Below are positions 16,019-23,507 of a stretch of DNA of 29,733 nt, in pieces. Position 1 is the stretch's first letter, and each line of letters opens with the position of its first letter. The notes beneath the pieces are model-generated. The model ran no database searches. It was not told the origin of the DNA and saw only the letters and a list, made by a program, of their open reading frames with translations. The stretch comes from a virus. The translations under genes were made by a program, and so were the position numbers. The stretch is from the IMG/VR virus record IMGVR_UViG_3300048589_000267, positions 1-29,733 of that record. One strand, written 5' to 3'.

Positions 16019-16818
16019 TCATGGGGTGCCCTTTGGTTTCATGGCCTCGGCCTTGTCGATTGCCTCGTTTGCTTCCTTGATCCCGTCGTCCCATTCGTGG
16101 GCGACCTCGATGGCCAGCGCATAGAGATCGGCCGGCGTGTTGAGCCATTCGAGGATCGTCAGGCCTCGAACGTTGACGGACTTCGCGAAGACGACGTCGT
16201 TCGGGACCGGCGGGAGTTTGACCCGCGTGTTTTTGGTTTTTCGGCGCTCGGCTCTGGCGTAGGCTCCTGCCGAGCGCCGGATGTCCGGGAGCCGATCGGA
16301 AAACCCGCGCGATACGCCATCAGGGTTGTGTTGAGCAGCCAGCCCGCGATCTCCGGCGTGATGGCCGCCAGCGCCGCCGCCGCGTCTTCACGGGGCGACG
16401 GCACCGGCTCCACGTCTCCGGCGTCTCCGATCGTGACCAGGTTCCACCGGTGGATGTGCGGGGCGATGAGGCCGAACCGTTCGACCCCGGCCTCGGTCAT
16501 GGTCTCTGCGTAGGCCAGTACCTCAGACGTCCGGGCGTCGATCAACGCGCGTTGTCGATCGTCGTCTCCCTCGGCGGCCTTCAGGGCGTCGAGGTAGGCG
16601 GCCGATTCGGCCTCATGCGCCTTCATCAGCGCCTCAACCCGCGCGTCGATCTCCGCCGCAGCCTCGGTGAGGTGGCGGCGCTCCCCGTTGGTCAGGTTGC
16701 GCCGCACCTCCGCCCACAGGCCCGCGTACAGCGGTTCACCGGTCGCTGGATCCTTGAGGTCGCATTCGATCCGCACGGTGGTGACGGCTTGCAGATTGAA
16801 TCCACCGGTGACGCTCAT
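16019..16818 (-). CDS. Tail assembly chaperone G-T fusion, made by -1 frameshift
   Basis: After the G product's slippery stretch, the -1 frame stays open and protein-like for about 70 codons (KLPPVPNDVVFAKSVNVRG, then LTILEWLNTPADLYALAIE) to a TGA at 16019. This T segment has no start codon of its own near its beginning, so it must be reached by frameshifting, as in the lambda G/G-T pair. The product would be about 266 residues. In siphophages G and G-T coat the tape measure and recruit tail tube subunits during assembly and are absent from the virion. The sequence following the shift reads as helical and acidic (HEWDDGIKEANEAIDKAEA). Confidence 0.8.
16159..16818 (-). CDS. Tail assembly chaperone G (219 aa)
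   Basis: Zero-frame product of the chaperone locus, between the tail tube gene and the tape measure. It starts at ATG 16818 behind AAGGAG. Residues 1-185 are protein-like: a short beta N-terminus, a charged helical middle (RRHLTEAAAEIDARVEALM) and a helical region around WLLNTTLMAYRAGFP. The last ~25 residues (SNSRRSRTTSSSRSPS) lie beyond the shift site and are low-complexity, as expected where the coding signal has moved to the -1 frame. Most ribosomes should make this shorter form. Confidence 0.8.
   Translation of the reverse strand: MSVTGGFNLQAVTTVRIECDLKDPATGEPLYAGLWAEVRRNLTNGERRHLTEAAAEIDARVEALMKAHEAESAAYLDALKAAEGDDDRQRALIDARTSEVLAYAETMTEAGVERFGLIAPHIHRWNLVTIGDAGDVEPVPSPREDAAAALAAITPEIAGWLLNTTLMAYRAGFPIGSRTSGARQEPTPEPSAEKPKTRGSNSRRSRTTSSSRSPSTFEA
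16205..16245 (-). promoter_or_regulatory. Programmed -1 ribosomal frameshift signal
   Basis: On the minus strand two runs of five A (16237-16241 and 16230-16234) are separated by CC, giving zero-frame codons GAA AAA CCA AAA ACA; each in-frame AAA is preceded by an A and can slip back by one. Three bases after the second run GCGGG and CCCGC (16226-16222 and 16214-16210) form a 5-bp stem with a 7-nt loop, a usual stimulator. An AGGAG lies about 25 bases upstream. The site is not a canonical X-XXY-YYZ heptamer, so the exact slip codon is unsure. Confidence 0.65.
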
Positions 16819-16827
16819 CGGAACTCC

Positions 16828-17832
16828 TTAGACGAGGGTGGCCAGCGCGTTCACCACCGACACCGTGTAGTCGTTGCCGAACGTGGCATCGATGTTGCCG
16901 GCCTGCAGCTGCATGACGGCGGTCCGGTTGTGTTCGCGCTCGCTGGCCGCCCACGAAGCCCAGTAGCCAACGATGTCGATCGTGATCGACTTGCGGACCG
17001 TGGTGTGGATGATCGAGCCCTCCTGGTAGAGCCGAACCGCCCGCAGGACGGGCTCGGTGCTCAGGAAGTCGTCGTATTCGTCGTAGTCGTCGAATTCAAC
17101 GGTCAGCTGCGCGTCGAGTGTGCGCTCACCGCGTCCGGTCTTGTTGGGGGCCGCGCCGGTCACGTTCTCGACGAACGGCTTGAACGACCGGTTGATCGCC
17201 CCGCTGAGCGATGCGTCGATGAGCCAGCTCGTTTGCTGCGTGTCGCCGATGTCTCCGACGGCATCGTCGATGAAGATCTTCGTGCCGGCCGCTCGAATCT
17301 CTTCGGTGGTGCGCTGGGTCAGGGAGGCGAACGTGCCGGCCACCGGCAGCCCCAGCATCTTCAGGCCGACGTCGAGCATCCACTGCGGCTCGTTGGCGTT
17401 GTCCGGGGCAATGCGCAGCTGCCAGGTATCGACCATGACCTGCGCGTAGTCTTCGACGTGTCCGGTCACGCCAACTTCAGCCGTGAACGACTTCAGCGTG
17501 TCGGTCGTCAGGTCGGGGTCGAAGTCGTACGCGTACGCGGCCGGCGATCCACCGTCGGTCACGCCGGTGACGCCGCCTTCGGCGATCATCTGCAGCCACC
17601 ACGCCATGTCCTCGTAGGTGGCCGACTCGCTGTAGTTGGTCGTCGGCATGAATCGCGGGTAGGTGGCCTTCTGGCGGCGCACGTAGGAACCGTTGCGGAC
17701 ATTGCTCCAGACGGGCGGCCGGTCAATGTTCGGCGGCGTCCAGACGCCGTTCAGGATCCGGGTGGCGGCGACCGCGGTACCACGGGTGACCTCGATCCCC
17801 GCCTGGATTTTCTCCTGGAATAGTTCAGGCAC
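16828..17832 (-). CDS. Major tail tube protein (334 aa)
   Basis: Predicted tail tube subunit. It lies immediately before the chaperone pair, the normal siphophage position. The N-terminal motif FQEKIQAGIEVTRGTAVAA is typical of long-tube proteins of the phage tail tube family, and the remainder is beta-rich with alternating strands (QLTVEFDDYDEYDDF, RKSITIDIVGYWASW). At 334 residues it is larger than the lambda V-type core, so it may carry an extra surface domain. The start is GTG 17832; GGAGGG at the end of the preceding gene serves as the ribosome site, implying coupled translation. Confidence 0.8.
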   Translation of the reverse strand: MPELFQEKIQAGIEVTRGTAVAATRILNGVWTPPNIDRPPVWSNVRNGSYVRRQKATYPRFMPTTNYSESATYEDMAWWLQMIAEGGVTGVTDGGSPAAYAYDFDPDLTTDTLKSFTAEVGVTGHVEDYAQVMVDTWQLRIAPDNANEPQWMLDVGLKMLGLPVAGTFASLTQRTTEEIRAAGTKIFIDDAVGDIGDTQQTSWLIDASLSGAINRSFKPFVENVTGAAPNKTGRGERTLDAQLTVEFDDYDEYDDFLSTEPVLRAVRLYQEGSIIHTTVRKSITIDIVGYWASWAASEREHNRTAVMQLQAGNIDATFGNDYTVSVVNALATLV

Positions 17833-17835
17833 GGC

Positions 17836-18066
17836 TTAACCCTCCTTGCCGGCGTCGCTCGACGCCTTGGCGGTGGACTTGGCGGCCGGCGGGTTGACCG
17901 CCTTGTAGATGGCCACGCCCTTCAGGGTGTCCAGCAGTCCCCGCCGCTCGACCCGCGCCACATCGGCGGCGGTCAGGTCGCGGGCCGGGATACCGGTCAC
18001 CCACTCGGTTGGTTTGCCGTCCGCGTCGCGCGGCCCGACAAACCGGTACAGAATCTTGTCGTCCAT
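17836..18066 (-). CDS. Small tail-region protein (76 aa)
   Basis: Unrecognised 76-residue protein just before the tail tube gene. The core (VTGIPARDLTAADVARVER) resembles short proteins found beside tail tube genes in siphophages that predict a small helical fold with a Lys/Ala/Ser-rich tail. ATG 18066 is chosen because GAGGTG lies eight bases upstream; a longer frame to 18111 has no ribosome site. Its final codons contain the ribosome site of the tube gene. A tail-assembly role is inferred only from location. Confidence 0.6.
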   Translation of the reverse strand: MDDKILYRFVGPRDADGKPTEWVTGIPARDLTAADVARVERRGLLDTLKGVAIYKAVNPPAAKSTAKASSDAGKEG

Positions 18067-18080
18067 GGTCGTCACCTCAA

Positions 18081-18560
18081 TCAGGATGGGTCCGTGAAGG
18101 TCACGGCCCACGATGCGCGTGCGTGCATCAGAAAACGGACCGCGAAGAACTGGTTCTCACCAAACGACACGATCACGAATCGGTACCCCTCCACCTGGCA
18201 GTAGTCGACAATCAGCCGGTTTCCGAGATGGCGGTTCGCGTTGAACTTGGCCTTGACCAGGGGCACGAACGGCATCGCCGCGTCCTGTTCCGCGTAGAGA
18301 TCGCCGCCCCGCTTGACCAGCAGGTAGAAGTGCCAGTAGTGGTGAAAGACTTCCTTGTCGACGCCCCCGACCTCGACGCGGCCGGCCGGCAGGTCCGGGT
18401 CGGTCAGCGATTGCAGGATCGCCGGCAGCTTCAACGCCGCGTCGTCGGGCGGAATCTCCCCCACCTTCTCGTAGACGGCCTGAACGCCCGTGATGGTCGC
18501 GCCGATGGTGGCCGCGGCGTTCACGATGCCGTTGATGTCGCCGGCCGACGTGATCGCCAT
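18081..18560 (-). CDS. Tail terminator / completion-like protein (159 aa)
   Basis: Located after the HK97 gp10-like gene and before the tail tube, where the tail terminator (lambda U-like) is usually encoded. The sequence has a helical N-terminus (MAITSAGDINGIVNAAATI), a short loop with paired acidic residues and then several beta strands (HHYWHFYLLVKR, EGYRFVIVSFG), compatible with that alpha/beta fold. It caps the tail tube and joins it to the head if correct. Assignment rests on order, length and pattern; no diagnostic motif exists. Confidence 0.6.
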   Translation of the reverse strand: MAITSAGDINGIVNAAATIGATITGVQAVYEKVGEIPPDDAALKLPAILQSLTDPDLPAGRVEVGGVDKEVFHHYWHFYLLVKRGGDLYAEQDAAMPFVPLVKAKFNANRHLGNRLIVDYCQVEGYRFVIVSFGENQFFAVRFLMHARASWAVTFTDPS

Positions 18561-18561
18561 G

Positions 18562-19044
18562 TCAGCGCCTCAACACGTTCAGGAGCCGCTCGGCTCCCTG
18601 GTCGGCGACGATCTGCATCTCCGGTTCCGTTTCGGTCACGGCGTTGGTGAAGAAGCCCGAGCCCGCGAGCGCCGGGAGCCTTCGCAGGAACACCGGTTTG
18701 CCGTCTCGCCCCTCGAACCGCATGAAGCGGCCCTTCGGCATCTCGATGGGGCCACGTCCCTTGTCGACGACGATCGGGTACGGGAAGCCCTTGGCCGAAA
18801 CCGCCCCGACCGATACATCCACGACCGCCGCCTGCGCACTCACCGAGACGATCCGGGCCTTGATCGTGCTGGCCATGGTCCCGGTCTTGTGGTGCTTGGC
18901 CTGCGCCGTTACGACGGCCCGGCCCTCGATGGCGTCACCAATGTCCTTGGCGACGTCCGACAGCACCTCAGGCACCAGCTCGGCGGCCCGCTCACAGTCG
19001 GCGGCGAAATCCAGGAGATCGGCGGACGTGATGGTGATCGTCAT
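18562..19044 (-). CDS. HK97 gp10-like head-tail joining protein (160 aa)
   Basis: A 160-residue protein with the layout of the HK97 gp10 family: an N-terminal helix (LLDFAADCERAAELVPEVL), a basic region with KHHKTGTMASTIKARIV, beta strands, and a segment (YPIVVDKGRGPIEMPKGRF) matching the family's usual GRGP.RA-type loop before a C-terminal helix. These proteins act in tail completion or connection. It overlaps the upstream gene by ATGA and precedes the tail terminator-like gene by a single base. Confidence 0.7.
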   Translation of the reverse strand: MTITITSADLLDFAADCERAAELVPEVLSDVAKDIGDAIEGRAVVTAQAKHHKTGTMASTIKARIVSVSAQAAVVDVSVGAVSAKGFPYPIVVDKGRGPIEMPKGRFMRFEGRDGKPVFLRRLPALAGSGFFTNAVTETEPEMQIVADQGAERLLNVLRR

Positions 19045-19406
19045 AGCCGCACCGCCATCACCTGCACCTGCAGCCCGTAGGTGCCGGGCAGGTCAACGTT
19101 TCGAACTTCGTAGGTATCGCCGTCCCACGCGATCCGCGCGCCCTGGACGATCGGCGCCACCGACGTCGGGAACGCGAAGACGAACATCTTTTCGTCCGGG
19201 CCGAGCGCCGGCATGATCGTGACCTGCCCGGTCTGGATCGCCTGCGAGAGCGACGAAACGCCGCACGCGACGGCGGCGCGCGCCGTCCACTGCTGGCCCT
19301 GCTGGCCCGACTTGTGCGACGGATCGGAGATCACGCAGCTATCGGCGAACGTGGACTCCTGCACGGCCCGCAGTTCCGTCAGTTGTGCCGCCGTGAAGAA
19401 GCTCAT
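19041..19406 (-). CDS. Head closure-like protein (121 aa)
   Basis: Small protein matching the head-closure (HK97 gp9 / SPP1 gp16-type) slot between the connector and gp10-like genes. An N-terminal helix with LTELRAVQESTFADSC precedes beta strands ending AWDGDTYEVRNVDLPGTYG, a pattern very common in this family (strand, then a WDGxxYEVR-type turn). It should seal the portal channel after packaging. It overlaps both neighbours (TGATG and ATGA). Confidence 0.7.
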   Translation of the reverse strand: MSFFTAAQLTELRAVQESTFADSCVISDPSHKSGQQGQQWTARAAVACGVSSLSQAIQTGQVTIMPALGPDEKMFVFAFPTSVAPIVQGARIAWDGDTYEVRNVDLPGTYGLQVQVMAVRL

Positions 19407-19849
19407 CAGACCGTCTCCGGAATGGCGCCGATGGTGTCAGTGGAGATCGAGCCGAAGATCCAGGTATCGCCCTTCGGCAAGAACGGCTCGGCATTCTCTT
19501 TCGCCCGGAAGAGCGCGTTCTCGAGTTGACGCACGAACTGGGACTTGTTCTGGCTGAGCGACACGGACGGCGCACCGACGCTCTTCTGCTCATCGGTTCG
19601 ATTCAGCGCCGCATCGTACACCGTCGTCAGTCCGTAGTAGCGAACCAGCGCCAGCGCCTTCTGGGTGTCGGCGTCCTCTACCGTTGCGGTCGCGGCATCG
19701 CTGAAGCTGAAGCCGAGGGCAACGAACGTGTCATCGAGCGGCTCCTTGAGATTGCCACTCGAATCGGCGTTCACGATGCCGACCTCGGTGAACTGCGCTT
19801 GCAGCCGCCCCCAGAGGTATCCGGCAAGTTCCATCCGGCTCATGCTCAT
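19406..19849 (-). CDS. Head-tail connector / adaptor-like protein (147 aa)
   Basis: Predicted adaptor that would sit below the portal. It is mainly helical: MELAGYLWGRLQAQF near the start and ALALVRYYGLTTVYDAALN in the middle, then a C-terminal part with SQFVRQLENALFRAKEN. The position (two genes after the capsid, before the head-closure gene) is the usual slot for HK97 gp6/SPP1 gp15-type adaptors. It shares 1 base with the upstream stop (TGATG). Sequence similarity is not obvious by eye. Confidence 0.55.
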   Translation of the reverse strand: MSMSRMELAGYLWGRLQAQFTEVGIVNADSSGNLKEPLDDTFVALGFSFSDAATATVEDADTQKALALVRYYGLTTVYDAALNRTDEQKSVGAPSVSLSQNKSQFVRQLENALFRAKENAEPFLPKGDTWIFGSISTDTIGAIPETV

Positions 19850-20388
19850 CAGTCAGCCGCCTTCTTGCGGGTGCGCTTGGGAGGCGCCGGCGCGGGCTGC
19901 TCAGGTTGGGCCGGTGCGCCAGGCTCTTCTTCCGCGGGCTCACCGTCGCTTTCGGTCCCTCCATCGACCGTGACGCCGAACGCGCCCAGAACGGCATCCA
20001 GGAACGCGAACTGGTCGTCCGGCCCGGTGGCACGTTCGTCGGCGATGTACGCCTCGTAGGCGGCCACGATGTCGACGGCGAACGACTCCGCCGCGTCGCC
20101 ATCGTCGACGGCGATGCTGGCCAGGAATTCGTCGTGCAGCTGCTGGCGAAGCGCGGCGATGGCGTCGGGTTTGTCCGTTGCCTGAAGTGCCGTCGCGATC
20201 GCGTTCAGGGTGGAGATGGCCTGCTCAGCCGACAGGGCTTCACGCAGTTCGGGGTCACGGGACGCCGGACCAGACACCGCGATTGGTTCAACCGATACGC
20301 CAACCAGTCCAGCGACCTCGAGGAGGGCGTTGTTCAGGTCCGCGTTGGCCTCCTTGCGACGTCGGGTGATGCTCTGTCGGCTAGGCAT
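19849..20388 (-). CDS. Capsid-region protein with Pro/Ala-rich tail (179 aa)
   Basis: Unrecognised protein directly after the major capsid gene. Residues 1-135 look helical and acidic (AISTLNAIATALQATDKPD, AESFAVDIVAAYEAYIADE). The C-terminus is low-complexity: Glu/Pro/Ala-rich, ending in a basic KRTRKKAAD. Such tails occur in head proteins that hold nucleic acid or bridge neighbours. Position suggests a head or head-tail role, but nothing diagnostic is seen. ATG 20388 has AGGAG ten bases upstream. Confidence 0.55.
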   Translation of the reverse strand: MPSRQSITRRRKEANADLNNALLEVAGLVGVSVEPIAVSGPASRDPELREALSAEQAISTLNAIATALQATDKPDAIAALRQQLHDEFLASIAVDDGDAAESFAVDIVAAYEAYIADERATGPDDQFAFLDAVLGAFGVTVDGGTESDGEPAEEEPGAPAQPEQPAPAPPKRTRKKAAD

Positions 20389-20413
20389 GGCTCATGGCTC
20401 CTGTTCAATCAAG

Positions 20414-21463
20414 CTAGGCGTACAGCGCCGGAATGGTGTAGCTGGCGCTGGCGGCGATATGAATCACGACGCCGTTCAGGCGATTCGCCGCGCCATAGCC
20501 CTCACGGGCCCGCCAGAACGACCCGGTCAGCGGGTACTCCTGCTGGGTTGCGACCAGCTGAAGCCCCTGCAGTTCGGTCGGGATGTCGAGCCGGCGCTTG
20601 AGCGGCGCGGGCTGGGCGGCGTCCACGGACAGGACGTATCCGGCCGGGATGTAGTCCCAAACGAAGATCGCCTGCTGGTTGGCCGCGCCGATGAACCGGC
20701 CGGGTGCCGGCAGTCCGTTGACGCTGGCGAAGGCGGTTCCGTTGCCGAGCGTCACGTACTGCGGCACGGCATCGTAGAAGTCAGTCAGCGCCTTCGTGGT
20801 CGCTTCCTGCGCGCTGTTGATGAACGCGACCTTCTGGCCCTCGCCGAAGTGCTCGGAGAGGTCGGCGGATGCGAGCGCGAACGGGTTGAAGGTGTCGCTG
20901 ATGGTGGCGTTGTTGATGCCGCTGTAGTGGTCTTCCTGCGCTTCCGCGGTCGCGCCGATGACCGGCGGGTAGAGGGTGCCGTCGCCGTTGGCGAGCCGCC
21001 GGATGGTGAGCGATCCACGCAGGGGATCGGCGAACGTTTCGTTGGTTTCGTTGAACAGCGCCTTGAGGATGCGGAACCGCTTCCAGTTGGCGTAGCGCAT
21101 CTCCACGCTGCGCATGTGGGCGTCGAGCTGCGGCCCGTTCATATAGGCGATCGCAATATCGGACGCGGCCACCTGGTCCCGGGCATCCTCGATCGGGAAC
21201 GCCACGCTCAGCTCGCCGGATCGCTTGATCGCGCCCGGTCGGGTGAATTCGTTGGCGTCCTGCATCATGCCGCCGGCGGGCAGGAGATAAGTCTCACTGT
21301 GATCGGTGGTGTCGCCCTGCACGAACATCGAGCTCATGAGATTGAGATCGGCCTCGACCCGGGCGGCGAACGTGTTGAGCTCGTCGAAGATCAGCTGCTG
21401 CCCAACGGTGTTGACCGTGGTGTTGACGTCGCTGATCCCGAGGGCTCCGTAGATGGTGCTCAT
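20414..21463 (-). CDS. Major capsid protein (349 aa)
   Basis: Predicted HK97-fold shell subunit. It follows the scaffold and decoration genes and precedes the connector run, as in many siphophages. The N-terminus (MSTIYGALGISDVNTTV) begins at the mature protein, with no long delta domain, which agrees with a separate scaffold gene. A possible E-loop (YLLPAGGMMQDANEF) and spine-helix-like region follow, and the C-terminal part has strands typical of the A-domain (QLVATQQEYPLTGSFW). GGGAG lies eleven bases before the ATG. No protease gene is seen. Confidence 0.85.
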   Translation of the reverse strand: MSTIYGALGISDVNTTVNTVGQQLIFDELNTFAARVEADLNLMSSMFVQGDTTDHSETYLLPAGGMMQDANEFTRPGAIKRSGELSVAFPIEDARDQVAASDIAIAYMNGPQLDAHMRSVEMRYANWKRFRILKALFNETNETFADPLRGSLTIRRLANGDGTLYPPVIGATAEAQEDHYSGINNATISDTFNPFALASADLSEHFGEGQKVAFINSAQEATTKALTDFYDAVPQYVTLGNGTAFASVNGLPAPGRFIGAANQQAIFVWDYIPAGYVLSVDAAQPAPLKRRLDIPTELQGLQLVATQQEYPLTGSFWRAREGYGAANRLNGVVIHIAASASYTIPALYA

Positions 21464-21492
21464 TGCGTTGGTACTCCCAGAGCGTCAGGCGA

Positions 21493-21942
21493 CTAAAGCG
21501 CCGCGTAGGCCGTGTGGGTCGTCTGAACGTCCACATGCAGCACCTTGACGGCCACCCCGCCCTCGAAGATTCCCCGGACTTCACCGATCGGCACCACGAA
21601 TTGCGTCGAGGTAACCGGCGCGGTGTCGGCCAGCGCACCGGCCGTAGCCGCGCTGACGAAAACTTGCACCCCGCCGTTGAGCCCGCTCACGGTGAATCCG
21701 TAGACGGATCCGTGCTCGAGCACGTTCACCGGGCGTCCGGCGGCCGCGTCGTTGAGGGCAATGCCCCGCACGGTCTGCACGGTGCCGGTCGCGTTGGCGC
21801 GGGCGAGATTCGCCTTGCCGTTGGTGTCCTGATAGACCACCTGTCCTTTGGTGATCGCGGCGGCGGCGATCATGGTGCTGATCTCCGCCTGCGTTTCGTT
21901 GACCGGCGCGATCTGCGCGGCGGTCAGGGCAACGTCTGCCAT
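21493..21942 (-). CDS. Capsid decoration / head-stabilising protein (149 aa)
   Basis: A 149-residue beta-rich, Ala/Val/Thr-rich protein between scaffold and capsid. It resembles DUF2190-type and lambda D-like decoration proteins: the AAITKGQVVYQDTNGKANL segment and VRGIALNDAAAGRPVNVLE are typical of this group, with later strands (QFVVPIGEVRGIFEGG). Such proteins bind the expanded shell and resist DNA pressure. GGGAGAAC precedes the ATG at 21942. Confidence 0.78.
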   Translation of the reverse strand: MADVALTAAQIAPVNETQAEISTMIAAAAITKGQVVYQDTNGKANLARANATGTVQTVRGIALNDAAAGRPVNVLEHGSVYGFTVSGLNGGVQVFVSAATAGALADTAPVTSTQFVVPIGEVRGIFEGGVAVKVLHVDVQTTHTAYAAL

Positions 21943-21966
21943 GGGTTCGTTCTCCCGTCGATCCGG

Positions 21967-22566
21967 CTAGAACCGCACGCGGGTTGCCGGCGTCTTGTCG
22001 TCTTTTGCGTTTCCGTTCGGGTTCGGCGTGCGACCGAATCCGGCCGCCTGCTTCCGATCCTCGTGCTTGTCCGACAGCGCCGCGATGATGTCGGCGTGGT
22101 CGGTCAGGAACTGACGTTTGGCCAGGACGTCGGTGTCGTCGCCCCGGTAGAGCTTCGTCACCTGGTCCGGCGCAGCCGTCCAGTCCTGATCGAGCGATGC
22201 GCTAACGAGCGCCAGCGCCGCGTCGAGCTTTGCCTTCAGGGCGTCCCGCTCTCCGGTCGCCGTGTCGCGCTCGAGTTCAAGCGACTGCTTGACCTGATCG
22301 AACTCGCCCGCCTTGATCTGACGATCCCGCTCCGCCTCTTCATCCGCCTTGCGCTTGGCTTCGGCGGCCTCTTCGGCGGCAGTCTGCTTGCCCTGACGAC
22401 GCGCATCGGCGATGCGCTTATCAATGAGCTTTTGCTGTTCCGGCGTGAACTTGATCTCGGACTGATCCCCCTTTGCGCCGGGGTCGTGCGTGGTGCCCGA
22501 TTCGTGCTGTTCGCCGGCAGCGGTCGCCTGATCGTTCTGGGTGTCGTTCTGGTCGTGCTCGCTCAC
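21967..22566 (-). CDS. Capsid scaffolding protein (199 aa)
   Basis: Assembly scaffold, removed from or degraded in the prohead. It is highly charged and helical: a polar Gln/Asp/Thr-rich N-terminus, then a coiled coil beginning FTPEQQKLIDKRIADARRQ and continuing through AEEAAEAKRKADEEAERD, then the short disordered basic tail typical of phage GP20-type scaffolds. The start is GTG 22566 behind GGAGG; the longer frame to 22617 adds an unlikely Cys/Trp segment. It is the first gene after the strong terminator at 22655-22685, so capsid genes may be expressed partly from their own promoter. Confidence 0.8.
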   Translation of the reverse strand: MSEHDQNDTQNDQATAAGEQHESGTTHDPGAKGDQSEIKFTPEQQKLIDKRIADARRQGKQTAAEEAAEAKRKADEEAERDRQIKAGEFDQVKQSLELERDTATGERDALKAKLDAALALVSASLDQDWTAAPDQVTKLYRGDDTDVLAKRQFLTDHADIIAALSDKHEDRKQAAGFGRTPNPNGNAKDDKTPATRVRF

Positions 22567-22654
22567 GTTGGTCCTCCACCACTCGGTACGGCAGTGGCAT
22601 CCGTCAACTCGGATCACGGCTCCGATGGGCCTCGGTTGACTGATTCAGGGCAAC

Positions 22655-22685
22655 AAAAAACGCCCGCTCCCGTCGGGAACGAGCG
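22655..22685 (-). terminator. Strong intrinsic terminator inside the structural operon
   Basis: On the minus strand an 11-bp stem (CGCTCGTTCCC / GGGAGCGGGCG, with three G-T pairs) and a GAC loop are followed by TTTTTT. It lies 89 bases before the scaffold start and 87 bases after the preceding gene, in the largest gap within the head genes. It could lower the read-through from portal-region genes into the capsid genes, or act with antitermination. No clear promoter is seen in the 88 bases after it. Confidence 0.85.
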
Positions 22686-22771
22686 CAAAGGCGGTAGTTC
22701 TCGGCAAGAGCGGGCGAGACGGTCAGACCGTGCGGCCCTTTTCAGTTATGCCGGTATCTTACACGAAATCG

Positions 22772-22924
22772 TTATGACGCGCGCACGGGTGTTCTGGAAC
22801 GTAGCGCGGCCTCCCGCTCATCGTTTCTCCGCTTCAATGCGAGATACGATCTGCGATTTGTAACCATCACCCATGTGTTGATTCCCAGAGCGACGGCGCT
22901 AATGATGATCGCTGCTTCGCTCAT
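22772..22924 (-). CDS. Small single-helix membrane protein (50 aa)
   Basis: Fifty residues with one hydrophobic span near the N-terminus (SEAAIIISAVALGINTWVM), then a basic tail (TNRRSYLALKRRNDEREAA). This is a typical N-out, C-in small membrane protein. The ATG at 22924 overlaps the preceding stop by ATGA and has GGGCGG upstream. A longer open frame extends to 23062, but its upstream part shadows the neighbouring gene. No function is known; it is unexpected among head genes. Confidence 0.6.
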   Translation of the reverse strand: MSEAAIIISAVALGINTWVMVTNRRSYLALKRRNDEREAALRSRTPVRAS

Positions 22925-23058
22925 GCCGCCCGTTTCTCCTTGTGGTCGCCGATCTCGTACCGCTTCTCGATATGCACGCAGATCATCCGCAACGCCCGGT
23001 GCAACACGATCAGGAACGCCTTCAGGTCGTCGTTCTGGTCCGGTGGTCGTTCGCTCAT
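22921..23058 (-). CDS. Small hypothetical protein (45 aa)
   Basis: Forty-five residues, MSERPPDQNDDLKAFLIVL followed by a helix-like basic segment (HIEKRYEIGDHKEKRAA). It starts at ATG 23058, one base before the previous stop (ATGAATGA region) with GGGGGTGG upstream, and ends in an ATGA overlap with the membrane protein. The tight overlaps and sensible composition support it over the longer frame in another phase. Function unknown. Confidence 0.55.
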   Translation of the reverse strand: MSERPPDQNDDLKAFLIVLHRALRMICVHIEKRYEIGDHKEKRAA

Positions 23059-23271
23059 TCATCCACCCCCGACGATCTCATAGGTCACATCGTGCGCCAT
23101 CAGCGCGTTCTGAAATGCAAGCGCCAGCGCGACCGCCGATGCTTCGCTTATTTTGACGGCCCGCATCATCATGTAGTGCCGCGCCACCTGTTTGCTGATG
23201 TCGTGGATGGCGGCGTCGTTCTGGTCGCGCTCAAATACGACCTGAGTCGCCTCGGCTTCATGGTCGCCCAT
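23059..23271 (-). CDS. Small hypothetical protein (70 aa)
   Basis: Seventy residues, starting MGDHEAEATQVVFERDQND, followed by a helical region (ISKQVARHYMMMRAVKISE) and ending DVTYEIVGGG. It overlaps the preceding stop by TGATG (ATG 23271 chosen over GTG 23274) and precedes the 45-residue gene without a gap. No motif recognised; it belongs to a cluster of four small genes between the minor head protein and the terminator. Confidence 0.55.
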   Translation of the reverse strand: MGDHEAEATQVVFERDQNDAAIHDISKQVARHYMMMRAVKISEASAVALALAFQNALMAHDVTYEIVGGG

Positions 23272-23498
23272 CACTTCACCACCTTGATTGGTTTTGTCGC
23301 CCGCACATATCGCTTGCGGCGTTGAACCGCCGCCTCGAGGTCCGCGTACTCGTCACGGCAGAAGGCGTCGCCCCGCTGCCCGTCGTGCGCGTCAACGCAA
23401 TCCGTGAAGGCCTGCGCGGCTTGAACCGCCGGCAGCAGCGAATCGATCGCTTCCCGCAATTCAGGGTCAATCTCGATGGTGATCTTGCCTGATGCCAT
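23271..23498 (-). CDS. Small hypothetical protein (75 aa)
   Basis: Seventy-five residues. The N-terminus MASGKITIEIDPELREAID resembles the beta-strand-helix start of ribbon-helix-helix proteins, but the remainder (VQAAQAFTDCVDAHDGQRG and a basic end VRATKPIKVVK) does not complete that fold clearly. ATG 23498 lies seven bases after GGGGGA and ten bases beyond the minor head protein stop. A DNA- or RNA-binding role would be speculative. Confidence 0.55.
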   Translation of the reverse strand: MASGKITIEIDPELREAIDSLLPAVQAAQAFTDCVDAHDGQRGDAFCRDEYADLEAAVQRRKRYVRATKPIKVVK

Positions 23499-23507
23499 GC
23501 GTCCCCC

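Noticed and set aside
15420-16148. Minus-strand open frame of 242 codons over the exported-protein gene
   Set aside because: Arg/His/Gln-rich without structure, while the plus-strand frame has a signal peptide, ribosome site and globular pattern.
22772-23062. Single 96-residue protein
   Set aside because: Better explained as two genes in different frames (45 and 50 residues) joined by an ATGA overlap; the upstream half of the 96-residue frame is Arg/Pro-rich shadow.
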